64,000 nucleotides of DNA from Caballeronia sordidicola (GTDB lineage Bacteria > Pseudomonadota > Gammaproteobacteria > Burkholderiales > Burkholderiaceae), in NCBI RefSeq assembly GCF_001544455.2, contig NZ_FCOC02000004.1, positions 1-64,000 on the forward strand. Direction: 5' to 3'. The notes below the pieces were generated by a model. That model worked only from the letters and a program-made list of their open reading frames with translations, did not search any database and had not been told where the DNA came from. The translations under genes and the position numbers were made by a program. Positions 37,996 to 48,694 of this stretch are shown here, in pieces (position 1 is the stretch's first letter; each line of letters begins with the position of its first letter).

Positions 37996-39863
37996 GAGGT
38001 TTTCCCCGAAGCTTTGACGCGGCGGGCGTCGTGATTGAACGCGGCATCGGCGAAATCGCCCGTCAGCCACGCGATAAAAGTCTCGGCGCCAAGCTCGCCC
38101 TTGTCGGCGATGTCGCGTGCGCGCGCCGGCGTTTCGAATACGACCTTGCCCGGCGGATGACCCGCGAGCTTCACGGCTTCCCGCCCGAGATTCAGCGCAA
38201 TGGAATACGTGCTGCCGTCGCCGAGACGCCAGTTCGCCACCACCGCCTTTTCGCCGATCACCTTCGCGCCCAGCGCCTGCGAATTCTTCAGGCGCGGCAT
38301 CAGCAGCTTCGTGCGCACGGCCAGCGCCGAGCGATAGAAATGCAGCCAGTCGTTGTGGTCGGCGGCGCGCTTCGTCTCATCCGGCGACGACATCTTGAAC
38401 GTGTCGATATGGTTCGGATCGGGAATCTGAGCACGGCGTTTCTCGTCGGTAAAGGCGGTGAACTTCGCGAATTCCTTGCGGCGGCCTTCGCGCACGGCGT
38501 CGGCGAGTTCGTCGTGATAGTCGGTGAAGAACAGGAACGGCTGAGTCGAACCGTACTGTTCTTCCATGAAAAGCATCGGAATTTGCGGCGACAACAGCAT
38601 CAGACCTGTCGCGGCGTAAAGCGCGTCTTCCGAGGCCAGCGTTCGCAGACGGTCGCCCATCGCGCGGTTGCCGACCTGATCGTGATTCTGCAAGAACATC
38701 ACGAACGCGGTCGGCGGCAAATGGCCGCTTGGTTCGCCGCGCGGCTTGTTGTCGTGAATGGGTGAAGGTTCGCCTTGATACACGAAACCTTCGCTCAGCA
38801 CGCGGGCGAGTTTTTGTATCGGTTCGTCTATGTATGCGCCGTAGTAGCTTTCGTCCTCGCCGGTCAGCAGCACGTGCAGCGTGTTGTGCGAGTCGTCGCT
38901 CCACTGCGCGTCGAAATGCGATTCCAGCAAGCTCGACGTGTTGTGCTCGTTCTCCAGCACCAGATGGACGTGCCGTCCATGTTCCACCGACGAACGCACC
39001 CGGTCCGCCAATTCGCGCAGCCATTCGTCGTCGTTGATGGCGTGCACGGCGTCGAGGCGCAAACCGTCGAAGCGATATTCATTGAGCCAGTAGATGGCGT
39101 TATCGAAGAAGAAATCGCGCACTTGCGGGCGTTCGAAATCGATTGCCGGGCCCCACGGCGTGTTCTCGCCTTCGCGGAAAAATGTCTTGGCGTACGCGCT
39201 CAGATAGTTGCCGTCCGGGCCGAAGTGGTTGTACACCACGTCGAGGAAGACCATGAGGCCGAGACCATGTGCGGTATCGATGAGCGTTTTGAGTTCATCC
39301 GGCGTGCCGTATGCAGAATCGGGCGCGTAGGGCAGCACGCCGTCGTAACCCCAGTTGCGGCTGCCGCTGAAGTCGTTGAGCGGCATGAGTTCTATGGCCG
39401 TCACGCCGAGATGCGCGAGTTCCTCCAGGCGCCGCGTGACCCCGGCATAACCGCCGAGCGCTCCCACGTGCAGTTCGTAAAGCACGGTTTCTTCCCACGG
39501 ACGGCCATGCCAGTTCGTGTTTTCCCACCGGAATGCGCGCGGATCGACGACTTCGCTCGGACCGTGAACGTCTTCCGGCTGAAAGCGCGAAGCGGGATCG
39601 GGCACGGCCAGATCGTCATTCAACCGATACCGGTAGCGCGTGCCGGCACCGCCAGGCGCGAGGGTTTCGTACCAGCCTTCGCCGGTTGCGTTCATTTCGA
39701 CGACCAAAGGCTTCTGGCCGTCGTCATACAGTTCGAGCTGGACCGACTTGAGCGAAGGCGCCCAGAACCGGTAGCGCGTGTGTCCGGCATCGGTGAGATG
39801 AGCGCCGAAGGGCAGGCAATGAGCGTACTGGCGCTTGTGCGGATCGATAGGAGTTTCGGACAT
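37992..39863 (-). CDS. treZ: Malto-oligosyltrehalose trehalohydrolase
   Basis: A 623-residue GH13 enzyme that cleaves trehalose from the end of maltooligosyl-trehalose made by TreY. An N-terminal CBM48-like domain (TRYRFWAPSLKSVQLELYDD) precedes the barrel with GLMVFLDVVYNHFGPDGNYL, the nucleophile in [13 protein letters not shown], the acid/base in HLVLENEHNTS and FLQNHDQVGNRA. ATG 39863 follows AAGG and was preferred to an upstream in-frame start. It is followed by malQ with a 4-bp overlap. Confidence 0.96.
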   Translation of the reverse strand: MSETPIDPHKRQYAHCLPFGAHLTDAGHTRYRFWAPSLKSVQLELYDDGQKPLVVEMNATGEGWYETLAPGGAGTRYRYRLNDDLAVPDPASRFQPEDVHGPSEVVDPRAFRWENTNWHGRPWEETVLYELHVGALGGYAGVTRRLEELAHLGVTAIELMPLNDFSGSRNWGYDGVLPYAPDSAYGTPDELKTLIDTAHGLGLMVFLDVVYNHFGPDGNYLSAYAKTFFREGENTPWGPAIDFERPQVRDFFFDNAIYWLNEYRFDGLRLDAVHAINDDEWLRELADRVRSSVEHGRHVHLVLENEHNTSSLLESHFDAQWSDDSHNTLHVLLTGEDESYYGAYIDEPIQKLARVLSEGFVYQGEPSPIHDNKPRGEPSGHLPPTAFVMFLQNHDQVGNRAMGDRLRTLASEDALYAATGLMLLSPQIPMLFMEEQYGSTQPFLFFTDYHDELADAVREGRRKEFAKFTAFTDEKRRAQIPDPNHIDTFKMSSPDETKRAADHNDWLHFYRSALAVRTKLLMPRLKNSQALGAKVIGEKAVVANWRLGDGSTYSIALNLGREAVKLAGHPPGKVVFETPARARDIADKGELGAETFIAWLTGDFADAAFNHDARRVKASGKTS

Positions 39864-39971
39864 GGTCTGTGTGCCTTCAAGTGCGCTTTCAAATACTTTG
39901 CCGTGGTGCGTAGGCTTCAACTTGGCCTTCAATATTCGCCACGTTCGCTGCTTCGTTCCGCGCTATGTGGT

Positions 39972-42242
39972 TCAACTTTTATCTTCCCCGGGCGTGGACT
40001 CGTGCGTCGCCGGAATCTCTGGTGATTTCCACGGGTCCGCCGTGCGCCGTGGGCCGACCGTGCCGGGGTCCGGCGGCAACGCGGTGAGCAGACGTGGTCC
40101 TTCGTGCGCGCCGGCCATCCACACGGCCTGCCAGTCGGCGTCGCCCGTTGGTTGCGCGAGAAGCACCGCCACGCTGTGCGCCTGCAGCTCAAGCTCCGGG
40201 CCAATCAGCGGATGGCGCACCGCGTCGGGCACAGCGCTATCCATGAGCACATTCCATTCCAAGTGCGGTGCGGGTGGCACGAAAGTCAGCGCCTGGGACG
40301 AAGCGTTCATCATGATCAGCACAACGTCGATCTGCCCGTCGAGCCCGGGCCCCGCGCGACGCAGCGTGAGCGCGCGTCCTTCAGGGTCTTGCCATGCGTC
40401 GATGGTGAGCGCGGCGCCCCGTTCGTCGAACCAGCCGACATCGTAGAGACCTGGAAGCACCTCTTTGTCGCCGTGGAGGAAACGCATTTCACGTAACAGC
40501 GGGTAGTTTTTTCGCAGCGCGATCACGCGGGCGACGAAGTCTGTCATGGTGCGGCCGGCGGGCGTCTCGGCGAGACTCCAGTCCATCCATGAAATCTCAT
40601 TGTCCTGGCAATACGCGTTGTTGTTGCCGCGTTGCGTGCGGCCGAATTCGTCGCCGCCAAGGAGCATGGGCGTGCCGAGCGACAGCAGGTTGGTTGCGAC
40701 CAGCGCGCGCGCCACGCGGCCGCGCGTTTCGAGGATTTCGGGGTCGTCGGACGGGCCTTCGACGCCCCAGTTCGCGCTGCAGTTTTCGTTATGGCCGTCG
40801 TTGTTGCCTTCCTTGTTGACCTCATTGTGTTTTTGCTCGTACGCGGTGACGTCGGCGAGCGTAAAGCCGTCGTGCGACGCCACGAAGTTCACCGATGCCC
40901 ACGGTTTCCGGTGCCGCCGATGAAACAGCTCCGCCGATCCGGTCAGCCGCGCCGCGAGATCGGGTCGCACGCCCGCGTCGCCGCGCCAGAAACGGCGCAC
41001 GCCATCGCGGAATTTATCGTTCCATTCCGCGAAGCCGGGCGGATGGTTGCCGACCTGATACCCATCGGGGCCAATATCCCACGGTTCCGAAATCATCTTG
41101 CGGGTGTTGAGGATCGGGTCCTGGCGGATCGCGTCGAAGAAACCCGAGCCAGGGTCGAAACCATGGCCTTCGCGTCCGAGCGTCACGCCGAGATCGAAAC
41201 GGAAGCCGTCGATATTGAACGCCGTCGCCCAGTAGCGCAGCGAGTCCATCACCATTTGCAGCACGCGCGGATGCGAGAGGTTGACTGTGTTGCCGCAGCC
41301 GGTGTCGTTGATGTAGCGGCGTTCGTCGCCGGGGACGAGGCGGTAATAGCTGGCGTTGTCGAGGCCGCGCCATGACATGGTCGGGCCGAGTTCGTTGCCT
41401 TCGCACGTGTGGTTGTAGACCACGTCCAGAAACACTTCGATGCCTGCTGCGTGCAGGCGGCGCACGGCAATGCGCATTTCGTTCAGACGGTTTGTTGACA
41501 GGTAGGACGGTTCGGGCGCGAAGAAACACGCGGTGTTGTAGCCCCAGTAATTCTTCAGGCCACGTTCGACGAGAAAACGGTCATTGAGAAACGCGTGCAC
41601 GGGCAGGAATTCGACGGCGGTAATCCCGAGCTTCTGCAGGTGTTCGATAAACCATGGCGACGACAGTGCCGCGAACGAACCGCGTTCGTGCTGGCGGATG
41701 TCATGGCGAAGCATGGATGTGCCGCGCACGTGCGTTTCGTAGATGACGGTTTCGCCCCACGGGACGTTGGGGCGCGAGTCGCGAGACCAGTCGAAGGCGT
41801 CGTCGGTGACGACGCATTTGGGCATGGCGGGCGCGGAGTCGCGGCGATCCATTGAAAGGTCGAGGCGGTTCGAATGCACGCGGTAGCCGAAGAGTGCGTC
41901 CGACCATCGCCATTGGCCGACGAGTTTTTTTGCGTAGGGGTCGAGGAGGAGCTTGTGGGGGTTGAATCTGTGGCCGTGTTGCGGCTGGTATGCGCCGTGG
42001 GCGCGAAAGCCGTAGACCGTGCCGGGGTGGGCGCCGGGGAGGTAGCCGTGCCAGATTTCATCGGTGCATTCGGGGAGCTCGAAGCGGGTTAGCTCTTTGC
42101 GGCCGGTTGTGTCGAAGAGGCAGACTTCGATCTTTTGCGCATTCGCGGAGAAAACCGCGAAGTTGACACCCAAACCGTCCCAGTTTGCTCCGAGCGGGTA
42201 GGGCACGCCCGGGAGTAACTTTTCGGGTAATGAATTCGCCAT
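39972..42242 (-). CDS. glgX: Glycogen debranching enzyme GlgX
   Basis: A 756-residue GH13 isoamylase-type debranching enzyme that hydrolyses alpha-1,6 branches of glycogen or limit dextrins. An N-terminal CBM48 region (LGANWDGLGVNFAVFSANAQ) precedes the barrel: EVFLDVVYNHTCEGNE, the nucleophile in NIDGFRFDLGVTLG, the acid/base in RKMISEPWDIGPDGYQ and FVASHDGFTLADV. Its linear dextrin products would feed MalQ, TreY and TreZ downstream. The ribosome binding site is weak. The 109-base gap before treZ holds no obvious terminator. Confidence 0.96.
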   Translation of the reverse strand: MANSLPEKLLPGVPYPLGANWDGLGVNFAVFSANAQKIEVCLFDTTGRKELTRFELPECTDEIWHGYLPGAHPGTVYGFRAHGAYQPQHGHRFNPHKLLLDPYAKKLVGQWRWSDALFGYRVHSNRLDLSMDRRDSAPAMPKCVVTDDAFDWSRDSRPNVPWGETVIYETHVRGTSMLRHDIRQHERGSFAALSSPWFIEHLQKLGITAVEFLPVHAFLNDRFLVERGLKNYWGYNTACFFAPEPSYLSTNRLNEMRIAVRRLHAAGIEVFLDVVYNHTCEGNELGPTMSWRGLDNASYYRLVPGDERRYINDTGCGNTVNLSHPRVLQMVMDSLRYWATAFNIDGFRFDLGVTLGREGHGFDPGSGFFDAIRQDPILNTRKMISEPWDIGPDGYQVGNHPPGFAEWNDKFRDGVRRFWRGDAGVRPDLAARLTGSAELFHRRHRKPWASVNFVASHDGFTLADVTAYEQKHNEVNKEGNNDGHNENCSANWGVEGPSDDPEILETRGRVARALVATNLLSLGTPMLLGGDEFGRTQRGNNNAYCQDNEISWMDWSLAETPAGRTMTDFVARVIALRKNYPLLREMRFLHGDKEVLPGLYDVGWFDERGAALTIDAWQDPEGRALTLRRAGPGLDGQIDVVLIMMNASSQALTFVPPAPHLEWNVLMDSAVPDAVRHPLIGPELELQAHSVAVLLAQPTGDADWQAVWMAGAHEGPRLLTALPPDPGTVGPRRTADPWKSPEIPATHESTPGEDKS

Positions 42243-42342
42243 GGGGTTTTCGTTCGCACTTGGGTTGGTTTTGGGGTGGGGTTTAGTGCAGGGTTGCTGC
42301 TATTTGCGCCTGCGAGCGGTCTGTTTTAGCTGTCATTTTTAT

Positions 42343-42552
42343 CACTGTTAGCCACTGTCCGTGGCGGGACTTCATTTCTTTTTCCAACGGCGAAAAAGAA
42401 ACGAAGCAAAGAAAACGCCTTCCAACCGCTAATTCTTAAGTGGACCAAGCGTGCAGTGATATCTGCTTGGGACTTCAAAAGAACCCTCGACGCCATAACC
42501 ACCAACACCTGAAACCCTCCCCCTCCGAACTCCTACATCCACACGCTTCGCC
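42343..42552 (+). repeat. Left arm of a 210-bp inverted repeat
   Basis: This arm begins CACTGTTAGCCACT and ends ACACGCTTCGCC. The outer 80 bases match the reverse complement of the right arm almost perfectly, including TGGCGGGACTTCATTTC; the middle matches in blocks such as GGGACTTCAAAAGAAC and GAAACCCTCCCCCT. Inside the arm is a 10-bp hairpin, TTTCTTTTTC with GAAAAAGAAA. The arm-spacer-arm layout is 210-120-210 bp. Confidence 0.85.
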
Positions 42553-42672
42553 ATAAGTGCTCTCGGGCAAGCACACATACCAAAGAACCAGTTCAGCCAA
42601 ACACCTCGTTCGCGTGCAAAGCACGCAAACACGCGCGCGCCGCGCTTTCCTGTTTGAGGCTACTCACACTGG

Positions 42673-42882
42673 TGGCGAAGCGTGTGGGTAGACGTGAACG
42701 AAGGGGGAGGGTTTCAACTGTCCGGGGTTTTACGCTGAGTGTTCTTTTGAAGTCCCAAGCAGATGTCAGTGCACGCTCGGGCTCCTTAAGAACTAGCGGT
42801 GGAGAGGCGTTTTCTTTGCTTCGTTTCTTTTTCGCCGTTGGAAAAAGAAATGAAGTCCCGCCACGGATAGTGGCTAACAGTG
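42673..42882 (-). repeat. Right arm of a 210-bp inverted repeat
   Basis: This arm starts GGCGAAGCGTGT and ends GTGGCTAACAGTG, the inverted counterpart of the left arm and of exactly equal length. It holds the same internal TTTCTTTTTC / GAAAAAGAAA hairpin. Middle sections have diverged, so the two arms look like old copies of a dispersed element rather than a fresh duplication. Confidence 0.85.
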
Positions 42883-42957
42883 CTAAAAAGATCAACGAAC
42901 ACCGAATGCGCGAAGACCTAAAACGCAGCAACCCGGCCCCCCCCTTGACCGCTAAAT

Positions 42958-45189
42958 CTAGTCCACTCTCAAAACAATAGTCGCTAATGGAGGCAAAACC
43001 AGCAAAGCAGAAAACTCCCTCCCATGACTAGAAACCTTCTCGGCGTGAATAACGCCCCCATTCCCCATATTCGACCCTCCATAAACAGAAGCATCGGAAT
43101 TAAGAATCTCCGTCCACCTTCCGCCGCACGGCAATCCCACCCTATACCCCTGCCGGGGCACCGGCGTCATGTTCGATATCACCACGCACTCGCGCCCTTC
43201 ACCATCGGTGCGCCGAAAAGCAAACACACTATTTCCGGCATCGTCGCCAATCAGCCAGTCAAACCCGCGCGGATCGCTGTCAAGCTTATGGAGCGCCGGC
43301 TCCTCCCCATACACACGATTCAAATCGCGAACCAGCTTCTGCAAACCACCGTGGTACGGATCATCCAGCAAATGCCAGTGCGGCGATGCATCGTGATTGA
43401 ACTCGCCAAATTGTCCAAATTCACCGCCCATGAACAATAGCTTCTTACCCGGATGCGTCCACATGAATCCCAGGTAAGCCCGCAAGTTGGCAAACTTCTG
43501 CCAGTGATCGCCCGGCATCTTGCCAATCAACGATCCCTTGCCATGCACGACTTCATCGTGCGAAAGAGGCAGCACGAACCGCTCGGAATACGCATACACC
43601 ATCCCGAACGTGAACATGTTGTGGTGATACTGCCGATACACAGGGTCCTCTTCCATGTAATGCAGCGTGTCATGCATCCATCCCATGTTCCACTTGAAAT
43701 CGAAACCCAATCCGCCGTCTTCAACCCGCGCCGTCACACCCGGCCACGCGGTCGATTCTTCCGCAATCGTGATCGCGCCGGGAATTTGGCGCACCTCGTG
43801 GTTAAGGCGCTTGAGAAACGCAATCGATTCCAGATTCTCACGGCCGCCATATATGTTCGGCACCCATTCGCCCGCCTTGCGCGAATAATCGCGATACAAC
43901 ATCGACGCCACCGCGTCCACGCGCAATCCATCCACGTGATAGCGCTTCAACCACGCCAGCCCCGACGCCACGAGGAACGCGCTCACCTCATTGCGCCCGA
44001 GGTTGTAGATCATCGTGTTCCAGTCCTGGTGATACCCCTCGCGCGGATCGGCATGTTCATAAAGCGGCGTGCCGTCGAACTGGATCAGGCCGTGGGCATC
44101 GTTCGGGAAATGCGCCGGAACCCAGTCGAGAATGATCCCAAGCTCGGCTTCATGCGCGCGGTTCACGAACTCGGCGAACTGCTCAGGCGTGCCGAAGCGT
44201 GCCGATGGCGCAAATTGCCCCAACGGCTGATAACCCCACGAACCGCCAAACGGATGCTCGGCAATCGGCATGAACTCGAGGTGCGTGAATCCCATGCTTT
44301 TCGCGTAAGGAATCAGGCGCTCGGCAAGCTCGTGCCAGTTCATGCCGCGATTTCCCTCTTCCGGCACACGCAGCCACGATTCGGCATGCACTTCGTAAAT
44401 CGAAATGGGCGCATTGACGGTCTGCTTCGGACCGCGTTTTGTGTTCATCCATTCGCTGTCTGTCCAGCTATATCCGTCGATAGCATCCGCGTCCGCCACC
44501 ACGGACGCCGTCGCCGGCGGCCGCTCGCTTTGCATCGCGCAAGGGTCGGCTTTCAGCGGCAGCGCATGGCCATCGCGAGTGATGATCTCGTACTTGTAGC
44601 GCGTGCCCGCGCCGAGCCCCGGCACGAACAGTTCCCACACGCCCGCGTCATGGCGCAACCGCATGGGGTGACGGCGGCCATCCCACGAATTGAAGTCGCC
44701 AACCACGGAAACACGGCGCGCATTCGGCGCCCAGACGGCGAACCGCACGCCCGATACCCCGTCGTGCACGACCGGCCGCGAACCCAGACATTCGAGCACC
44801 GCGTAGGGATCGCCCCACGAAATGCGCATCAGTGCGTCATCGGCGAGAACGGGGCCGAAGGAATAGGTATCGGCGACTTCCTGCGGCGTGCCATGCCAGT
44901 CGATGTTCAGCCGGTAAGCCTGCGTTTCATCGATAAACCCAACGAACAGCCCCGCCGGATGAATCTGCGTGAGCGTGGCGAGCGGCGCGCCGCTGTCGCG
45001 TGCAAGAACCTGCACGCTGGATGCACCCGGCAGCAGCACGCGCACCACGGGACCGGCGTCGGTCTGGTGCAGCCCGAGCTTCGAAAAGGGATCGGGATGG
45101 CGCGCCTCGACGAGCGCGTCGATATCGAGCGGATGCAGGCCTTCGGTCAAGGCTCGGTCGTCGGTGCGCTTATTCATGTTCGTTTCCAT
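42958..45189 (-). CDS. glgB: 1,4-alpha-glucan branching enzyme
   Basis: A 743-residue GH13 branching enzyme that cuts alpha-1,4 chains and re-attaches them in alpha-1,6 linkage. N1 and CBM48 domains ([32 protein letters not shown]) precede the catalytic barrel with [12 protein letters not shown], the nucleophile in [18 protein letters not shown], the acid/base in [14 protein letters not shown] and [16 protein letters not shown] chose ATG 45189, which follows AAAGGA by eight bases and overlaps the treS stop; ATG 45177 is also possible. Together with GlgE it forms the branched-glucan synthesis core. Confidence 0.96.
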   Translation of the reverse strand: METNMNKRTDDRALTEGLHPLDIDALVEARHPDPFSKLGLHQTDAGPVVRVLLPGASSVQVLARDSGAPLATLTQIHPAGLFVGFIDETQAYRLNIDWHGTPQEVADTYSFGPVLADDALMRISWGDPYAVLECLGSRPVVHDGVSGVRFAVWAPNARRVSVVGDFNSWDGRRHPMRLRHDAGVWELFVPGLGAGTRYKYEIITRDGHALPLKADPCAMQSERPPATASVVADADAIDGYSWTDSEWMNTKRGPKQTVNAPISIYEVHAESWLRVPEEGNRGMNWHELAERLIPYAKSMGFTHLEFMPIAEHPFGGSWGYQPLGQFAPSARFGTPEQFAEFVNRAHEAELGIILDWVPAHFPNDAHGLIQFDGTPLYEHADPREGYHQDWNTMIYNLGRNEVSAFLVASGLAWLKRYHVDGLRVDAVASMLYRDYSRKAGEWVPNIYGGRENLESIAFLKRLNHEVRQIPGAITIAEESTAWPGVTARVEDGGLGFDFKWNMGWMHDTLHYMEEDPVYRQYHHNMFTFGMVYAYSERFVLPLSHDEVVHGKGSLIGKMPGDHWQKFANLRAYLGFMWTHPGKKLLFMGGEFGQFGEFNHDASPHWHLLDDPYHGGLQKLVRDLNRVYGEEPALHKLDSDPRGFDWLIGDDAGNSVFAFRRTDGEGRECVVISNMTPVPRQGYRVGLPCGGRWTEILNSDASVYGGSNMGNGGVIHAEKVSSHGREFSALLVLPPLATIVLRVD

Positions 45190-48100
45190 CAGATGTGTCC
45201 TTTTGTGCGGCGTCCGCGGGACGCGAGCCCGGCGCGAGCTGCGCGCCCGTGTCGCCAAGCAGGCGGCTCGCAAGCGACGCGAGGCCACGTAACGGCAAGC
45301 CGATCCAGGTCGGACGGTTCGCCGCTTCATAGCGGATTTCGTATGCGGCTTTCTCGATCAGGAACAGATCGAGCAAGGCGGCCAGGGTGGCGTCGTCGCC
45401 GGCAATGGGCTGCGGGGAAGCCGCAACCGCCGCGTGATACTCGGCCAGGAAACCTTCTTCGCCATGCGCGCGCAAGCGCTCGAACAACGCGCGCTTCCTG
45501 TCGGCGGTTGCCGCCGGCGCGTTCTCGGTCGTCGGCTGCGCGGCGGCGCTCGCATACGACAACGAACGCAATAAGCCGGCCACGTCGCGCAACGGGCTCG
45601 ACTTCTTGCGGCGTTCCTCCAGCGGCCGGGCCGGTTCGCCTTCGAAGTCGATCAGGAACGCATCGCCTTGCGCCATCAGAACCTGGCCGAGGTGGAAGTC
45701 GCCGTGAATGCGGATACGCAGCGCCTTCGCGCTCTCCGGCACGAGTTTCTGCACGGCCGCGAGCAGCAGGTCGCGGCGATCGAGCAGGCTTTGCGCGAGG
45801 TCGCGGTCATGCTCGTTGAAGTCGCGAATCTTGGCGCTCAGGATATCGAGCGCGGTGACGAGCAGCGCGTGGGTGCCGTCGTTCCAGGCACGCACGTCTT
45901 CCTTCGACGCCGTTTCGGGCGAGAACGCGGGATCGTCGGAAGGCGAGGCGAGCGCGACATGAAGCTCGCCCAGACGTCGCCCGATGATTCCCGCGATCTT
46001 CCGGTATCCCTCGATACCGAGCATTTCCTTCTCGCGATCAACCGAGTGATCGCCGGTGTCGACCGCGAGCGCGAGTTCATCGACGGTGCGGCGCAGGTAA
46101 TCGAGCGCGTAGTTCCAGGCGTCGCCCTGGTTGTCGATGAAACCCTGCAATATGCACAGCGTATGCGGCACGCCTTCAGGATCGACACGCACGACTTCGC
46201 CGAAGAGCGGCCCCGTGTTCGCGTAACCGAGTTTGGTCAAATAGCGGCTCATTTCCGCTTCGGGATGAATGCCGCCAACAAGACGCCGCACCAGCTTCAG
46301 TACGACCTGATCGCCGATCACAAGGGAACTGTTGCTCTGTTCGGCGGCGAGCCAGCGGATCTCGGGCAGCGGTTCGCCCGGCTTGAAGTTGAAGTTCAGT
46401 TCATCCAGGCGCTCGGTGGGAATAAAGCGGATTTCGCTCTTCTGCACGGTCGGCACGACCGCGCGTTGCTTGAGCTTTCTCAGCACGCCATACGTGAACG
46501 TCGGAACGGCGAAGGCGTCGGTGATATGACCAATATTGCGGCTCTGGCGCACGCGAGCCAGCGCCAGTTGCATGTACAGCGGCGACGTGGTTTCCGTGCC
46601 CCACGCAATGGTCAGCGGCAGCACATAGCGCTCGGTGTGATCGCCAACGTCGGCTTCCACTTCCGTGAACGCAAAGCCTGCTTCGGGAATCGTGGTCAAC
46701 GCGGCAAGCCGCACGCGCTTCAACGTCTGATCCTTCGATGCAAACCAGCGCCGCTTGCTCAAGTAAGACGGCAGCACTTCGGATTCGAGCAGGCGCACGT
46801 TTTCCGGCGTCGGGCCGGTCTGGCCGGCGCGGATCACCATGGTCACGAATTCCGGCAATTGTTCCGATGGCGCCTGGCTCCATGCCGGACGCTGATTGCC
46901 CGGGCAAAGCTGGAACCACAGGAAGCCATACGGCGGGAACGTCAGCAAATACGTCAGTTGCCCGATGGGCGGGAACGCCGAATCGGCGGTCATTTCCAGC
47001 GGCACGGAACCGGCATATTCGGAGAGATCGAGTTCCACCGCTTGTGGCGCGCGCGAGAGATTCGCTACGCACAGGATTGGCGGCTCGCCTTCTATCTCGC
47101 GGATATACGCCAGGATCTTGCGGTTGTTCGGACGCAGGAAACGGATCGTGCCGCGGCCGAACGCATGCTTCGCGCGCCGCACGGCGAGCATCTTGCGTGT
47201 CCAGTTGAGCAGCGAGTGCGGATCGCGGCTTTGCGATTCCACGTTGACCGCGTCGTACCCGTAGAGCGAGCCCATCACCGGCGGCAACACGAGCTGCTCG
47301 GGATCGGCGCGCGAAAACCCGCCGTTCCTGTCCGATGACCATTGCATCGGCGTGCGCACGCCATCGCGGTCGCCCAGGTGAATGTTGTCGCCCATGCCGA
47401 GTTCATCGCCGTAATAGATGACGGGCGTGCCGGGCATGGAAAGCAGCAGCGAATTGATCAATTCTATGCGGCGGCGGTCGCGCTCCATCAACGGCGCAAG
47501 GCGGCGGCGAATGCCAAGGTTCAGCCGCGCGCGGCGATCGCTCGCATACGTGTTCCACAGGTAATCGCGCTCCGAATCCGTGACCATTTCCAGCGTGAGT
47601 TCGTCGTGATTGCGCAGGAAAATCGCCCATTGGTTCGTTGGCGCGAGGTCCGGCGTCTGCCGCATGATGTCGGTGATCGGAAAGCGGTCCTCGCTCGCAA
47701 TCGACATGTAAATGCGCGGCATCAGCGGGAAGTGGAATGCCATGTGGCATTCGTCTTCGTCGCCGAAATATTCCTTCACGTCTTCCGGCCATTGATTCGC
47801 CTCGGCCAGCAGCATGCGGTTCGGATATTCCTTGTCGATGGTCGCGCGAATCGTCTTCAGAATCGCATGCGTTTCGGGCAGGTTCTCGTTGTTCGTGCCT
47901 TCGCGTTCCACGAGATACGGCACGGCGTCCAGCCGCAGGCCGTCAATGCCCATGTCCAGCCAGAAGCGCATGACCGACAGCACTTCCTTCAGCACGGCGG
48001 GGTTGTCGAAGTTCAGGTCCGGCTGGTGATTGAAGAACCGGTGCCAGTAATACTGTCCCGCGACCGGATCGTGCGTCCAGTTGGACGGCTCCGAATCAAT

Positions 48101-48559
48101 GAAGATGATCCGCGTGTCTTCGTACTTCTTGTCGGTATCGGACCAGACGTAGTAGTTTCGGTGATTCGAGCCGGGCTTCGCGAGCCGGGCGCGCTGGAAC
48201 CACGGATGCTGGTCGGACGTGTGGTTGATGACCAGTTCCGTCACCACGCGAATACCGCGCGCGTGCGCTTCCTGAATGAAGCGCTTGACGTCGGCGAGCG
48301 TGCCGTAATCCGGATGCACATTGCGATAATCGGCGATGTCATACCCATCGTCGCGCCGGGGCGACGGGTAGAACGGCAGCAGCCAGATGCAATCCACCCC
48401 GAGTTCCGCGATGTAATCGAGCTTGGCGAGCAGGCCGGGGAAATCGCCGATGCCGTCGTTGTTGGCATCGAAAAAGGACTTGATGTGGATCTGATAGATG
48501 ATCGCGTCTTTGTACCAGAGCGGATCGTTGCTGAGAGTCGAGTTCTTGTTGCGCTTCAC
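45170..48559 (-). CDS. treS: Trehalose synthase-maltokinase fusion (TreS-Mak)
   Basis: A 1129-residue two-enzyme fusion. Residues 1-560 are TreS, which interconverts trehalose and maltose: nucleophile Asp211 in [17 protein letters not shown], acid/base Glu253 in [12 protein letters not shown], and Asp319 in LRNHDEL. Residues about 575-1110 are a maltokinase (Pep2/Mak) with [14 protein letters not shown], the catalytic [11 protein letters not shown] and the metal-binding [16 protein letters not shown]; it phosphorylates maltose to maltose-1-phosphate, the donor for GlgE. The start is GTG 48559 with an AAGGAG site seven bases upstream. Fusion channels trehalose carbon straight into alpha-glucan. 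Confidence 0.95.
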   Translation of the reverse strand: MKRNKNSTLSNDPLWYKDAIIYQIHIKSFFDANNDGIGDFPGLLAKLDYIAELGVDCIWLLPFYPSPRRDDGYDIADYRNVHPDYGTLADVKRFIQEAHARGIRVVTELVINHTSDQHPWFQRARLAKPGSNHRNYYVWSDTDKKYEDTRIIFIDSEPSNWTHDPVAGQYYWHRFFNHQPDLNFDNPAVLKEVLSVMRFWLDMGIDGLRLDAVPYLVEREGTNNENLPETHAILKTIRATIDKEYPNRMLLAEANQWPEDVKEYFGDEDECHMAFHFPLMPRIYMSIASEDRFPITDIMRQTPDLAPTNQWAIFLRNHDELTLEMVTDSERDYLWNTYASDRRARLNLGIRRRLAPLMERDRRRIELINSLLLSMPGTPVIYYGDELGMGDNIHLGDRDGVRTPMQWSSDRNGGFSRADPEQLVLPPVMGSLYGYDAVNVESQSRDPHSLLNWTRKMLAVRRAKHAFGRGTIRFLRPNNRKILAYIREIEGEPPILCVANLSRAPQAVELDLSEYAGSVPLEMTADSAFPPIGQLTYLLTFPPYGFLWFQLCPGNQRPAWSQAPSEQLPEFVTMVIRAGQTGPTPENVRLLESEVLPSYLSKRRWFASKDQTLKRVRLAALTTIPEAGFAFTEVEADVGDHTERYVLPLTIAWGTETTSPLYMQLALARVRQSRNIGHITDAFAVPTFTYGVLRKLKQRAVVPTVQKSEIRFIPTERLDELNFNFKPGEPLPEIRWLAAEQSNSSLVIGDQVVLKLVRRLVGGIHPEAEMSRYLTKLGYANTGPLFGEVVRVDPEGVPHTLCILQGFIDNQGDAWNYALDYLRRTVDELALAVDTGDHSVDREKEMLGIEGYRKIAGIIGRRLGELHVALASPSDDPAFSPETASKEDVRAWNDGTHALLVTALDILSAKIRDFNEHDRDLAQSLLDRRDLLLAAVQKLVPESAKALRIRIHGDFHLGQVLMAQGDAFLIDFEGEPARPLEERRKKSSPLRDVAGLLRSLSYASAAAQPTTENAPAATADRKRALFERLRAHGEEGFLAEYHAAVAASPQPIAGDDATLAALLDLFLIEKAAYEIRYEAANRPTWIGLPLRGLASLASRLLGDTGAQLAPGSRPADAAQKDTSDGNEHE

Positions 48560-48694
48560 GTGTCGCTCCTTGAGCCGGCGAGGTGCGCCTGGGCGCCCGC
48601 TTCCGGCTGTGTGAGTTGTTCTGTGCCACGTCGGCCGATGCCTTCGTGATGATGGCCCGCGCGTCTTTCAAGGGACGCGCCGGACCTTGGGCTT

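Larger units (their letters stand above)
42243..42957. other. Intergenic region glgB-glgX, filled by an inverted repeat pair
   Basis: A 715-bp gap without a supported gene. It contains two 210-bp repeat arms in opposite orientation and a short hairpin CGTGC / GCACG in the spacer near 42612-42624. The predicted peptides across the two arms (both reading AFSLLRFFFAVGKRNEVPP) are by-products of the repeat. Confidence 0.75.

Noticed and set aside
34580-38034. Long plus-strand frames opposite treY and malQ
   Set aside because: Antisense shadows produced by high third-position GC; the minus-strand products have full catalytic motifs.
42654-42980. A 108-codon frame over the right inverted-repeat arm, possible small protein
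   Set aside because: The similar frame in the left arm reads the same peptide, which shows that the similarity comes from the repeated DNA; there is no ribosome binding site and the frames diverge outside the repeat.
43453-45819. A 788-codon plus-strand open frame opposite glgB and the end of treS
   Set aside because: It is antisense to two clearly conserved enzymes, is rich in Arg/His as expected from reading GC-rich codons backwards, and shows no domain.
45668-48649. Two long plus-strand frames opposite the TreS-maltokinase gene
   Set aside because: Both are shadows of the real minus-strand gene, with no ribosome binding sites and no recognisable motifs.
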